Translations under genes and position numbers: made by a program
In this document: positions 35,797 through 44,422 of the stretch, piece by piece
Layout of the letters: every line of letters starts with the position of its first letter
Position numbering within the stretch: position 1 is the first letter of the stretch
Notes under the pieces: generated by a model
Database searches by the model: none
What the model saw: the letters and a program-made list of their open reading frames with translations, nothing else
What the model was told of the DNA's origin: nothing
From: Pseudosulfitobacter koreensis
GTDB lineage: Bacteria; Pseudomonadota; Alphaproteobacteria; Rhodobacterales; Rhodobacteraceae
NCBI RefSeq assembly: GCF_024733015.1
Contig: NZ_JANKJG010000013.1
Span: forward strand, 1-64,000
DNA: 64,000 nt
Direction: 5' to 3'

Positions 35797-36869
35797 TGCT
35801 TGGCTCCGCCCGACATGGCCGTGCCCGCGATGCCCTTGGGAAAGAAATAGACCAGCAGGATGAAGATGATGCCCAGCCAGAACAGCCAGCGGTCAGGGGC
35901 CAGAAGTTCCGGCAGCACCGGCACACCCGCCAGCGCTTCGGACGCGACGCCCATGAGATCCCGCAGATAGTATTGCGCAAGGATCATCAGCACCGCGCCG
36001 ATCACCGCACCCCACATCGTGCCCATGCCGCCGATCACCACCATCAGCAGGATGTCGATCATGATCGCAAAGGACAGCGTGGTGGCGGGCCCCGTATATT
36101 TCAGCCAGACCGCGTAGACCGTTCCCGCCAGCGACGCGACAGCCGCCGACAGGCAGAAGACGGCGGTGCGATAGGCGACGACGCGGTAACCGATGGCCTC
36201 GGCGCGGGCTTCGTTCTCGCGGATCGCCTTCAGAACCGTACCGAAGGGTGAGCCGACAAAGCGTAGCATCGCGAGAAACAGGATCAGCGACGTAATGAAG
36301 ACAAAGTAATAGGCCGCAAGCTTGCCGTTCAGCTTTACGCCCCAAAGGCGGATGACCTTACCATCCTCGTCGGTCACAAGCTTGGTCGCGGTCTTGAAGA
36401 GGTCAGGGCCCCGGTAGGTGATACCGTCCTCGCCGCCGGTGATCTGCGACAGTTGCGAGGCCAGCACCAGCACGACAGAGGCCGCCGCGAGGGTGATCAT
36501 CGCAAAGAAGATCGCCTTGACCCTGAGCGACAAGAGCCCGATGGCAACGGCGAATACCATCGACACCGCAACGCCTGCCAGCCCACCGAGGATCACCGGG
36601 GTCCAGCCCGGCCCCATCTCCTTGAGCAGGATAGCTGCCCCGTAGGCACCGAAGCCGAAGAACATGGTGTGGGCGAAGCTGACGATGCCGGTGTAACCGA
36701 TCAGCAGATCGAAGCTGGCGACCAGCACGATGAAGATGCAGATGCGCGCGGCGACTTCGAGCGAGCGGACGTCCTGGAACAGGAACGGCGCGAACAGAAG
36801 CAGGGCTGCGATGATCAGCACGATGCCCTTGATCGTGTAGGCGCCGGCGTTTCGGGTGGTGTTTTGCAT
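35793..36869 (-). CDS. livM: Branched-chain amino acid-type ABC permease LivM
   Basis: 358-residue permease with about ten hydrophobic segments. SFDLLIGYTGIVSFAHTMFFGFGAYGAA is the LivM signature (only part quoted: GYTGIVSFAH), and MVVIGGMGTMWGAVIGA follows near the C-terminus. Real start is ATG 36869 with AGGAG six bases before it; a much longer open frame upstream is a reading through livH in another frame. Works with LivH, LivF and LivG. Confidence 0.9.
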   Translation of the reverse strand: MQNTTRNAGAYTIKGIVLIIAALLLFAPFLFQDVRSLEVAARICIFIVLVASFDLLIGYTGIVSFAHTMFFGFGAYGAAILLKEMGPGWTPVILGGLAGVAVSMVFAVAIGLLSLRVKAIFFAMITLAAASVVLVLASQLSQITGGEDGITYRGPDLFKTATKLVTDEDGKVIRLWGVKLNGKLAAYYFVFITSLILFLAMLRFVGSPFGTVLKAIRENEARAEAIGYRVVAYRTAVFCLSAAVASLAGTVYAVWLKYTGPATTLSFAIMIDILLMVVIGGMGTMWGAVIGAVLMILAQYYLRDLMGVASEALAGVPVLPELLAPDRWLFWLGIIFILLVYFFPKGIAGTAMSGGAKQ

Positions 36870-36880
36870 GGCAGGCTCCT

Positions 36881-37885
36881 TCACTTGATCGCCGGGCGCA
36901 GGCCGTTGGGCCGCCACAGCAGAATTGCCACCATCAGGATCATGTTCGACGCCAGCGCCAGTTTCGGGGCCAGAAAGCCAATGTAGTTGGTCATGAGCCC
37001 TACGAGGATCGCGCCCAGCAACGTGCCCTCGATCGAGCCGAGCCCGCCGATGATGACCACGATGAAGACGACGATCATCAGCTCGCCGCCCAGCGCGGGG
37101 GTGATCAGAGTTTCGTAGCCTGCCCACATCGCACCGCCCAGCGCCGCGAGGGCGGAGCCGAGCATGAAGACCCCGATGAACAGCCGGTCGACCCGGAAGC
37201 CCAAGGATTCTACCATCTCGCGGTTCTCGACGCCTGCGCGGATCAGCAGGCCGATGCGGGTGCGGTTGAGCATGAAATAGAGCATGACGAAGACCACTGC
37301 CCCGAGCGCGAAGGCGAAGGCGCGGTAGATCTCGATGGAGACATCGCCGATGATCCACGATCCTTCGAGGAATTGCGGGCGCGCGACCGAAAGCGGGGTG
37401 CCGCCCCAGAACGCGAGGATGGTCTGTTCGGCCACGATCATGGCACCGATGGTGATCAGGATCTGGCGCAGGTGGTCGCGGTAGACGGGCCGGATGATGA
37501 CCGTCTCGAAGAACCAGCCCGCGACAAGGCCAAAGCTGATCGCGGCAAGGTAGGCCGCGGCCAGCGCCAGCGCGTTCAGCATCCAGCTGTCCGCCGCGAG
37601 CCAACCACCCAGGCCCGCCAGCACGGTCGCCGAGATGAAGGCGCCGAAGCTGACAAAGGCGGAGTGGCCGAAGTTGAGGACGTCCATCAAGCCAAAGACC
37701 AGCGAGAGGCCCGAGGCCATCAGGAACAGCATCATGCCCATCGCCAGCCCCGCGACTGTCAGCGTAAGCCACGACGAGGGCGCGCCGATCAGCCCGAAGG
37801 CGGCGGCGGCGACGATCAAAGGCAGCAGGTTCACGCCCCCTGCCCGGCCAAGAGTTTGTCCCAGAGTATTGGTGAGTGTGTTCAT
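36881..37885 (-). CDS. livH: Branched-chain amino acid-type ABC permease LivH
   Basis: 334 residues, about eight to nine hydrophobic segments, with the LivH motifs LMDVLNFGHSAFVSFGAF and VVIIGGLGSIEGTLLGAILVG. Lies between livF and livM. The binding-protein class suggests a substrate that may be an amino acid, amide or short acid; Liv-type systems are often repurposed. Confidence 0.9.
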   Translation of the reverse strand: MNTLTNTLGQTLGRAGGVNLLPLIVAAAAFGLIGAPSSWLTLTVAGLAMGMMLFLMASGLSLVFGLMDVLNFGHSAFVSFGAFISATVLAGLGGWLAADSWMLNALALAAAYLAAISFGLVAGWFFETVIIRPVYRDHLRQILITIGAMIVAEQTILAFWGGTPLSVARPQFLEGSWIIGDVSIEIYRAFAFALGAVVFVMLYFMLNRTRIGLLIRAGVENREMVESLGFRVDRLFIGVFMLGSALAALGGAMWAGYETLITPALGGELMIVVFIVVIIGGLGSIEGTLLGAILVGLMTNYIGFLAPKLALASNMILMVAILLWRPNGLRPAIK

Positions 37886-37895
37886 CTTGTTCTCC

Positions 37896-38600
37896 TCACG
37901 CCGACAGGCTCAGAAGCCGGTCTTGCAGCGCGGTGTCTGCGGCGAAATCTTCCATCGACCCGGAATGGGCAACCCGGCCGTCGTCGATCACCGCCATGTC
38001 GCGGCCAAGGCTGCGCGCGAAGGTGAAGTTTTGCTCGACCAGCAGGATCGTCGTGGTCTGGGCGATCTCGCGAAAGGCCTCGGCCATCGCGTCCACGATT
38101 GAGGGGGCCAGCCCCTTGGTCGGCTCGTCGATCAGGATCAGCGCGCGCGGCTCGATGATGGCGCGGGCGACGGAGAGCATCTGTTTCTGACCGCCCGACA
38201 GGCTCCATGCCTGTTTGTCGCGGAACTGTTCCAGCGCCGGGAACAGCGCGTGGATGCGGGCCAGCCGCGCGGGATCGAACCGCCCCGACGCCGTGGCCAG
38301 GATCAGGTTTTCATCGACTGTCAGGGTGCCGAAGATACCCATGTTCTCGGGCACATAGGCGATGCCCTTGCGGGCGATGTCTGCGGTGTGCAGCCCAGTG
38401 ATATCCTCGCCCTTGAACAGGACCGACCCCGGCGATGGCTTCCACAGCCCCATGATCGAGCGCAGTGTCGTCGTCTTGCCGGCACCATTGCGGCCCAGCA
38501 GGACAAAGACGCCGCCCTCGGGCACATCGAAGCTGATGTCGTGCAAGACGACGTATTGGTCGATGTCCGTCTTCATGTTGCGGATCGTGAGCAAGGTCAT
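37896..38600 (-). CDS. livF: Liv-type ABC ATPase LivF
   Basis: 234 residues. Walker A GRNGAGKTTT, signature LSGGQKQML and Walker B ALILIDEPTKGLAP are intact. Overlaps the livG stop by four bases. Standard LivF length. Confidence 0.91.
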   Translation of the reverse strand: MTLLTIRNMKTDIDQYVVLHDISFDVPEGGVFVLLGRNGAGKTTTLRSIMGLWKPSPGSVLFKGEDITGLHTADIARKGIAYVPENMGIFGTLTVDENLILATASGRFDPARLARIHALFPALEQFRDKQAWSLSGGQKQMLSVARAIIEPRALILIDEPTKGLAPSIVDAMAEAFREIAQTTTILLVEQNFTFARSLGRDMAVIDDGRVAHSGSMEDFAADTALQDRLLSLSA

Positions 38601-39364
38601 GCCGCGCCCTCCGTTGCCCGCCCAAGATAGACGTCGCGGACGATCTGGCTGTTCATCACTTCGGTCGGGTCGCCATCGGCCAGAAGCTCGCCGTTGTGCA
38701 GCACGATGATGCGGTCCGCCAGCGCGCGCACCACGTCCATCTTGTGTTCGACCAGAAGCACTGTTTTCGACGTGTCCGCTTTGATCCCCGCGATCAGGTC
38801 CAGAACATCGGGCGCGTGGTCCAGGCTCATGCCTGCGGTCGGCTCGTCGAACATGTAGACATCGGGCTCCATCGCCATCAGCAGCGCGACCTCAAGCTTG
38901 CGCTGATCGCCATGTGGCAGGTTGGCGGCGGGCTGATGCGCCAGCTTCGACAGGCGCGTAACCTCAAGGTAATGCTCGGCCTTTTCGGTCAGGCGGCGGA
39001 AATTTCCGACCGGCGTGAACATGCGCCACCCGGCCCCGGCACGTGCCTGCACGGCAAGGCGGATGTTTTCCAGCACGGTCAGTTGCGGAAACAGGTTGGT
39101 CAACTGGAACGCACGGCCAATGCCTTGGCCCGCGCGTGCAGAGGGCGACATGCCGGTGATGTTCACGCCATCCTTTGTCACGGTGCCCGAACTGGCGCTC
39201 AGCTGGCCCGAAATCAGGTTGAAATAGGTCGTCTTGCCGGCGCCGTTGGGGCCGACGATCACCGTCAGCTCGCCCGGAGTGAAGGCGCAAGAGACGCTGT
39301 TGACTGCGACATGCCCGCCGAAACGGATCGTCAGGTCGCTGGTGACGAGCGAAGGGGAGGTCAT
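38597..39364 (-). CDS. livG: Liv-type ABC ATPase LivG
   Basis: 255 residues. Walker A GPNGAGKTTYFN; the signature segment is LPHGDQRKLEVA, in which the usual LSxGQ is replaced by LPHGDQ as in many LivG proteins; Walker B DVYMFDEPTAGM. Two ATG codons six bases apart are possible (39370 and 39364); GAGG sits six bases before the second, so I use that. It begins the transport part of the operon after a hairpin-rich gap behind the binding-protein gene. Confidence 0.9.
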   Translation of the reverse strand: MTSPSLVTSDLTIRFGGHVAVNSVSCAFTPGELTVIVGPNGAGKTTYFNLISGQLSASSGTVTKDGVNITGMSPSARAGQGIGRAFQLTNLFPQLTVLENIRLAVQARAGAGWRMFTPVGNFRRLTEKAEHYLEVTRLSKLAHQPAANLPHGDQRKLEVALLMAMEPDVYMFDEPTAGMSLDHAPDVLDLIAGIKADTSKTVLLVEHKMDVVRALADRIIVLHNGELLADGDPTEVMNSQIVRDVYLGRATEGAA

Positions 39365-39404
39365 GGACATCCTCGGAAATCAGGTGAAATGGGGAATGGT
39401 TGAG

Positions 39405-39456
39405 GCGCGCGGGGGCGCGCGCGTGTGTCCCTCCCCCCAAGGTAGCGGGGAGAGGG
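39405..39456 (-). terminator. Hairpin cluster between livK-type gene and livG
   Basis: CCCTCCCC (39429-39436) faces GGGGAGAGGG (39447-39456) with a one-base bulge, and next to it GCGCGC-GGGG-GCGCGC (39405-39420) can form a second stem. No T-tract follows. In the gap behind the binding-protein gene this probably attenuates transcription into livGFHM or protects the upstream mRNA. Confidence 0.55.
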
Positions 39457-39465
39457 AAGCAGGGC

Positions 39466-40662
39466 TTAGTTCTCGCGACCGAGAGGGATATCCATATCTT
39501 CCGCGGGGATGATACGCACTTTCTCAAGGATCGCCCAGTCGACGTTCTCGTCAACCTTGACCTTGAAGTGCAGCATGTCCTGCAAGGCCTGATGATCCTC
39601 GGGGCGGAATGTCATGGTGCCCTTGGGCGTCTCCCAAGTCATGCCTTCCATGGTCTCAATCAGCGTCTCGGTCTCGTAGTCGGAGGCTTCGTTCAGCGCC
39701 TTGACCACGGCGAGGGCTGCGGACATGCCACCGGCGGTGAAGAAATCGGGCGGGCTGTCGAAGCGTTCCATGTGCTCCTTGACCAGCCAGTCGTTCACTT
39801 CGTTGTCGAAGGCTTCGTAGTAGTAGTAAACCGCGCCTTCCATGCCGGGGAACCGTTTGTAGGTCGGCAGAACCGGCAGGATGTGGCCGCCCATCGAAAT
39901 CTCGATACCATAGCGGCTGGGGTCCATCGCCTGGATCTTGCCCGGTGCGTCACCGCCGCCGGCGATGTAGATCAGGATGACCTTGCGGCCTTCCTTGTCC
40001 TTCAGCGCGTTGAACATCCGTTCGGCCACAGCCGTGAAGTCGGTGGTGCCTTGCGGCACGTATTCCTCTGCCGCCACAGTGGCACCGGTGCCGTCGAGCG
40101 CAGTCTTGAATGCGGTGATGCCGTCACGGCCAAAGGCGTAGTCTTCGGCCAGTGTCGCCACGACGAGATTTTCGTCAGGTTGCAGGGCCAGCGCCTGCGC
40201 CTGCATGTCCATCGACGAGTTGCGCGAGGTCTTGAACACGTAGCGGTTCGAATCCGGGCCGGTCAGGCTGTCCGCAACCGCAGGCTCGACGATCAGGATC
40301 TTTTCGTATTCCTCGGCGATGGGCAGCATACCGACGGTGACACCGGACGATGTCGCGCCAACGGCCAGCAGAACCTCGTCGTCGCCGTAGGCTTCGGCCA
40401 GTGCGGCGCGGGCGATGTCAGGTTTGAACTGCGTGTCCTTGATGATCAGCTCGATGGGACGGCCGTTGATCTCATTGGTGCCGTTGGTGCCGTATTCGAT
40501 GCCCATCTCGAAACCGGTCTGGGCCTGTTTCGAGAATGCCTCGAAGCTGGACCCGCTCAGGCCGTGCAGCAGAGCGATCTTGATCGGGTCCTGTGCCTGT
40601 GCAGCCGTTCCGGCAGCAAGGCCAAGGACGGCGGTTGCGACGATGCGCTTGATAAAATTCAT
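39466..40662 (-). CDS. Liv-type ABC transporter substrate-binding protein
   Basis: 398-residue periplasmic binding protein with a signal peptide (IVATAVLGLAAGTAAQA, cleavage near residue 23). The mature start DPIKIALLHGLSG and overall pattern match the amino-acid/amide-binding family (Peripla_BP_6). The substrate cannot be read directly. First gene of the operon with LivGFHM and a hydrolase; divergent from a PAS-LuxR regulator that may control it. Confidence 0.88.
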   Translation of the reverse strand: MNFIKRIVATAVLGLAAGTAAQAQDPIKIALLHGLSGSSFEAFSKQAQTGFEMGIEYGTNGTNEINGRPIELIIKDTQFKPDIARAALAEAYGDDEVLLAVGATSSGVTVGMLPIAEEYEKILIVEPAVADSLTGPDSNRYVFKTSRNSSMDMQAQALALQPDENLVVATLAEDYAFGRDGITAFKTALDGTGATVAAEEYVPQGTTDFTAVAERMFNALKDKEGRKVILIYIAGGGDAPGKIQAMDPSRYGIEISMGGHILPVLPTYKRFPGMEGAVYYYYEAFDNEVNDWLVKEHMERFDSPPDFFTAGGMSAALAVVKALNEASDYETETLIETMEGMTWETPKGTMTFRPEDHQALQDMLHFKVKVDENVDWAILEKVRIIPAEDMDIPLGREN

Positions 40663-40762
40663 GGTATCCTCCCGTTCCGGCAGGCTCGGGCTGTTGCATC
40701 CCGATGCACCGCCGACCTACCTTGCGCCCATGATCACGGCAGAAAGCGGCAGAGGCAATATT

Positions 40763-41371
40763 GTGGAAATACGTATAGACGAGGCCTACGAGACGGGAGA
40801 CTTTGCGCAGCTTGCCTATGCCTTTGCGCCCGTGGGCCTTGTGATCACCGAAAACCGGGTGATCCGCGACTGCAACGCAGCCTTTGCCGAGATGTTCGGA
40901 TATGCCCGCGATGAGCTGCAAAACCAAGTGTTTGCAATGCTTTACCCATCGGACGAAGAGTTCGTGAACATCCGCGACCGGGGCGTGAAACAGCTGCGCG
41001 AAACCAACACCTATTGGGACGAGCGGATCATGGCAAAGAAGACCGGAACGCTGTTCTGGTGCCGTGTCAGGGGCCATTCTTTTACCCCCGACAAGCCGCT
41101 GATGCGCGCCGTCTGGAGTTTTGCCGATCTGTCCGAAACCCGCCCCTATGTGCCCCTGACGCGGCGTGAACGCGAGATCATTTCCTATCTCTCGGACGGG
41201 CTGACCAGCAAGGAAATCGCCAACAAGCTGGAGCTGTCGCACCGCACCGTCGAGGTGTACCGCGCCAAGCTCCTGAAGAAGTTCGGGGTCAGCAATTCCA
41301 GCGGCCTGTTCCAGTCGCTGGGCGGCATCGGCAGCAGCCACGTGGTGTCACGCAGCACGGACCAGAGCTAG
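40763..41371 (+). CDS. PAS-LuxR transcriptional regulator
   Basis: About 202 residues. One PAS domain (ITENRVIRDCNAAFAEMFGY to the WSFADLSE end) is followed by a LuxR-type HTH (LTRREREIISYLSDGLTSKE, then IANKLELSHRTVEVYRAKLL). There is no receiver domain, so the PAS domain itself is the probable sensor. Start is uncertain: GTG 40763 has GAGG at seven bases, while ATG 40730 in the same frame lacks a site. It is divergent from the Liv operon and converges with a histidine kinase gene, the two stops overlapping. Likely regulator of the Liv operon (inference). Confidence 0.83.
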   Translation: MEIRIDEAYETGDFAQLAYAFAPVGLVITENRVIRDCNAAFAEMFGYARDELQNQVFAMLYPSDEEFVNIRDRGVKQLRETNTYWDERIMAKKTGTLFWCRVRGHSFTPDKPLMRAVWSFADLSETRPYVPLTRREREIISYLSDGLTSKEIANKLELSHRTVEVYRAKLLKKFGVSNSSGLFQSLGGIGSSHVVSRSTDQS

Positions 41372-43176
41372 TCCTGCCGCCAGAGCGGCAGGCGTATCCA
41401 GAAGGTCGTCTCGACGTTCGGCTCGGATGTATATCCGATCTCGCCCGACATCCGCTCGACCAGCCCTTTCGAGATGGCAAGGCCAAGACCGCTGCCCTCT
41501 CGGTCGCGTGTCAGATGCTCCGACTGTTGCGAGAACGGGCGGAAAATGCGCTCTCCGAACTCCGAGGAAATGCCGCGCCCGTTGTCGCTGACGCAGACGG
41601 TGCAGCAGTGTTCGGTGTTCGTGATCCTGACCAGAACCCTGCCACCCGTCGGCGAGAATTTGGCGGCGTTCGACAAAAGGTTGGTGACGACCTGCCGCAG
41701 CCTCAGCGCGTCCGCCTTCACGAAAACCTCGTGGTCGGGCAGTTGAAGCGCCAGGCAGACGTCGAATTTCTTGGCGAAAAGTTCGTTGTCGGTGCTGACC
41801 TGCCGGACCAGTTCCCGGATATCGACCTTAGCCAGCTCGATCGAGAAATGCCCGGTGGTGAGTTTCTGGAAATCCAGCAGGTCATCGACCACCTCGATCA
41901 GCCGGGTGCTGTTTCTTTGCGCCATGCTCAGCAGCTTGCGGGCCTGTTCGGACGCGTTGTCGCCCATGGCGCCGGCCAGCAGCGAAAGCGCGCCGTAGAC
42001 CGATGCCAGCGGCGTGCGCAACTCGTGGCTGACGGTCGCCACAAAGTCATCCTTAAGCGCGTCCAGCCGTTTGTTTTCGGTGATATCGACCATCTGCACG
42101 ATCAGCCGCGTCTCTTCGGCTTCGTCGCGGCGGATCAGCGAGATGCGGATCACGATATCGACCGCATCGCCGTCGGGCTTGATATACCGCTGCTCGATCT
42201 TGCAGGTGTCGGTCTTGCCCTGGATAAGGTTGTCGACCTCGGCCTTGATCTCGCGCAGCATCTGCGCGTTGAGCAGTTTCCAGAATTTCTGTTGTTCCAG
42301 CCTGCCGCGCGGATGCCCCAGCAGCGGATAGCAGGCATCGTTCAACAGCAGGAAAGTCCCATCAAGCGCAAGCACGGCCATGGCCACGGGCGCGTTGGCG
42401 ATCAGCATTTCCAGCCCCGCCTTGCGTGCCTTTGCCAGTTCCAAAGCCGTCTCCAGCGGTGTGATGTCGATCATCGTGCCCAGCAGACGGACAGCGTTGC
42501 CGTCCTCGTCGCGCTCGGTCACGCGCAGGATCGACCGCATCCAGTGCCAGGTGCCATCGCCGACCTTCATGCGGAACTTTGCCTCGGCCTTTTCGGTCCG
42601 CCCCTCGATACACTGGGCATCAATCGCTTCGACGGTGGCCAGATCGTCGGGGTGGACCCGCGCGCGCCACTCCTCGTCGGAGTTGCGCCCCTCGATGTTG
42701 GAGATGCCCAAGAGGTGATACCACGAATCCGAAGCCACCCCCGCCCCTGTGCGCAGATCGGATTCGAACACGCCGATCTGGCTGCCCTGAAGGGCAAGGT
42801 TCCAGCGCTCCTCCTGATCCTTGATCGCCTGCCAGGCGTGCATACGGCTGGTGACCTCGTTCAGTGTCGCGATGTTGAGGGTGGCGCCTGTCTCGTCGGT
42901 CAGCTGGCTCAGCTGAACCTCGGCGTGGCGCGGCGGCCCCTTGGGAGAGGGCAGCGCGATCACTTGCGCCAGATCCTCATTATCGGTGGGGGCGATGAGC
43001 AGTTTGCCACCCGACACCAAAAGCTGGGGCAGAATGTCCGATATCCGCGCGCCAAGGATCCGGGCGGTGTCCCATGGCAGCATCGCCTCTGCGCTAGCGT
43101 TGCAAAACACCACATTGCCCGGCGCGTCGACGACCAGAACGCCAAGCGGCGCGTTTTGTATGATGGACTGGAACAT
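41368..43176 (-). CDS. Soluble multi-PAS hybrid-free sensor histidine kinase
   Basis: 602 residues. Three PAS-like domains (about 1-70, 120-245, 255-370) precede a HisKA domain with phospho-acceptor His384 (VSHELRTPLASVYG) and a HATPase domain with N-box LLSNAAKFSP, G1 VSDNGRGI and G2 GSGLGLAISKG. There is no transmembrane segment, so it senses a cytoplasmic signal. ATG 43176 with AGAGG at seven bases gives MFQSIIQNAPLG; the frame is open 111 bases further up without support. No response regulator is adjacent, so it may be an orphan or pair with a distant one. Confidence 0.9.
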   Translation of the reverse strand: MFQSIIQNAPLGVLVVDAPGNVVFCNASAEAMLPWDTARILGARISDILPQLLVSGGKLLIAPTDNEDLAQVIALPSPKGPPRHAEVQLSQLTDETGATLNIATLNEVTSRMHAWQAIKDQEERWNLALQGSQIGVFESDLRTGAGVASDSWYHLLGISNIEGRNSDEEWRARVHPDDLATVEAIDAQCIEGRTEKAEAKFRMKVGDGTWHWMRSILRVTERDEDGNAVRLLGTMIDITPLETALELAKARKAGLEMLIANAPVAMAVLALDGTFLLLNDACYPLLGHPRGRLEQQKFWKLLNAQMLREIKAEVDNLIQGKTDTCKIEQRYIKPDGDAVDIVIRISLIRRDEAEETRLIVQMVDITENKRLDALKDDFVATVSHELRTPLASVYGALSLLAGAMGDNASEQARKLLSMAQRNSTRLIEVVDDLLDFQKLTTGHFSIELAKVDIRELVRQVSTDNELFAKKFDVCLALQLPDHEVFVKADALRLRQVVTNLLSNAAKFSPTGGRVLVRITNTEHCCTVCVSDNGRGISSEFGERIFRPFSQQSEHLTRDREGSGLGLAISKGLVERMSGEIGYTSEPNVETTFWIRLPLWRQD

Positions 43177-43762
43177 TAAAAAGCCTCTGAACGATGGATC
43201 ACAAGTGAACGGGAACCTGATGGACACTTCGGGAATCACACTGCGTCGAGGCACAACAGAGGGTTGAGTTGCGAAGAACCATAACATCTAAAGTAGTTTG
43301 CGATTCAGCAGTCGGCTATCCCCAAGGTTTTGGCATCGGCCCGTTTTCAACAGGTCCGTTGCTCTTTTGGCACTATGCCGCGCAGGGGGCGCGATGCGAT
43401 TTCGGGGCTTTGGGTGACTGGCCTTTAAGGCCTGGAAAACACGATGAATTTGGCAGAACCGGCTTGGCGCGATACGCTTGCATAATGCCCAGAGAGGGGC
43501 AGTGTTATGGCATCACTACGGTCTTCCAGACAACACGTCAGACGCGGCCAAGATCGTCTTGGTGTCACGCGCCCTGCCCTGACCACGCTGATATTGGAAA
43601 ACCAAAGGTTGATCACTGTGCAATATGCCACCGAATGGCGCATCCGCGAACAGCCCCAAGACAACAGTTTCGCTCCTGTTCTTCGAAGGCGACCTGAACA
43701 GATCGTTCGGAAGCTGGATCGCCAGCAACGGCAGGGTCACGCCCTTCGGCCTTTGACCCCGC
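43177..43762. other. Gene-free stretch between kinase and methyltransferase genes
   Basis: Several short open frames exist on both strands, but none has a ribosome binding site together with a recognisable protein pattern, and they overlap each other. This segment holds the kinase promoter. A decayed gene is possible but not demonstrable. Confidence 0.45.
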
Positions 43763-43802
43763 GAAACAAAATCGGCCGTGGTCCCTGGGGAGGACCACGG
43801 CC
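43763..43802 (-). terminator. Rho-independent terminator
   Basis: GGCCGTGGTCC (43774-43784) and GGACCACGGCC (43792-43802) form a perfect 11-bp stem with a 7-base loop. On the minus strand GATTTTGTTTC follows. It is 24 bases after the stop of the ICMT-like gene and ends that leftward transcript. Confidence 0.88.
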
Positions 43803-43825
43803 TCATGGGCATTCCGACCGCAGCC

Positions 43826-44341
43826 TCAATACTGCGCGAAGGTATATCCCATGATCCGTTCTTCTTCCCGGATGCGCAGGGCAAGGATCACCAGATACAG
43901 CGGCAGTCCGATGGCAAGCGTCACCCAAGCATCCAGCACAAGGGCAAGGCCGATCAACTCGGGAATGATGTTGAGGAAGTAATTCGGGTGCCGGACCCGC
44001 CTGAACAGCCAGTTCGTCGCCAGCCTGTGATCAGGCGCGATATACAGCTTTACCGTCCAGAGGCGGCCAAGCGTCGCGATCACCCAGAACAGTGCGCAAA
44101 CCGACAAGATGTAGACGATAATCCCCAGATCATTGGTCCAACCGGGCTGCGATGTTGACCCGATGCCTTCCGCGATTGCGCAAAGGTAAAAGGCGACATG
44201 CGCAAGCGCTATGGCCTTGGACGTCATGGCGCCATGTTCGACCGCGCCGCGCGCGCGCAAAATCCGCTCGTTGCGCATTGATATTGCCAAGGTGGCAAGC
44301 CGCACTGACACTGCCAGTGCGATAAAGATTGGTTCCAGCAT
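43826..44341 (-). CDS. Isoprenylcysteine carboxyl methyltransferase-like membrane protein
   Basis: 171-residue membrane protein with about four to five hydrophobic segments. The C-terminal motif RRVRHPNYFLNIIPELIG, followed by RIREEERIMG, is the SAM-binding signature of the ICMT/PEMT-like family. Bacterial members methylate small hydrophobic or lipid substrates, but most are uncharacterised. AAGGAA precedes ATG 44341. It is last in a leftward series with a soluble methyltransferase 81 bases upstream, separated by a hairpin. Confidence 0.8.
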   Translation of the reverse strand: MLEPIFIALAVSVRLATLAISMRNERILRARGAVEHGAMTSKAIALAHVAFYLCAIAEGIGSTSQPGWTNDLGIIVYILSVCALFWVIATLGRLWTVKLYIAPDHRLATNWLFRRVRHPNYFLNIIPELIGLALVLDAWVTLAIGLPLYLVILALRIREEERIMGYTFAQY

Positions 44342-44363
44342 TCGGGTTCCTTGGGTCTGCGTC

Positions 44364-44390
44364 CCGGCCCGCCACGGCAAAGCGGGCCGG
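44364..44390 (-). terminator. Hairpin between the two methyltransferase genes
   Basis: CCGGCCCGC (44364-44372) and GCGGGCCGG (44382-44390) form a perfect 9-bp stem with a 9-base loop. There is no T-tract. It probably attenuates read-through or stabilises the upstream mRNA end. Confidence 0.55.
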
Positions 44391-44422
44391 AGTTTGCACG
44401 TGGTTGGATGTTCTGAAAGGCG

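Noticed and set aside
35793-37772. A 659-residue version of LivM extending through livH
   Set aside because: The extension is livH read out of frame; ATG 36869 with AGGAG gives the normal LivM N-terminus.
41515-43179. 554-codon open frame opposite the histidine kinase
   Set aside because: Antisense shadow of a gene with all kinase boxes intact.
43507-43854. Small open frames in the gap after the histidine kinase, as possible genes
   Set aside because: They overlap on both strands, run into a strong terminator hairpin and resemble no known protein.
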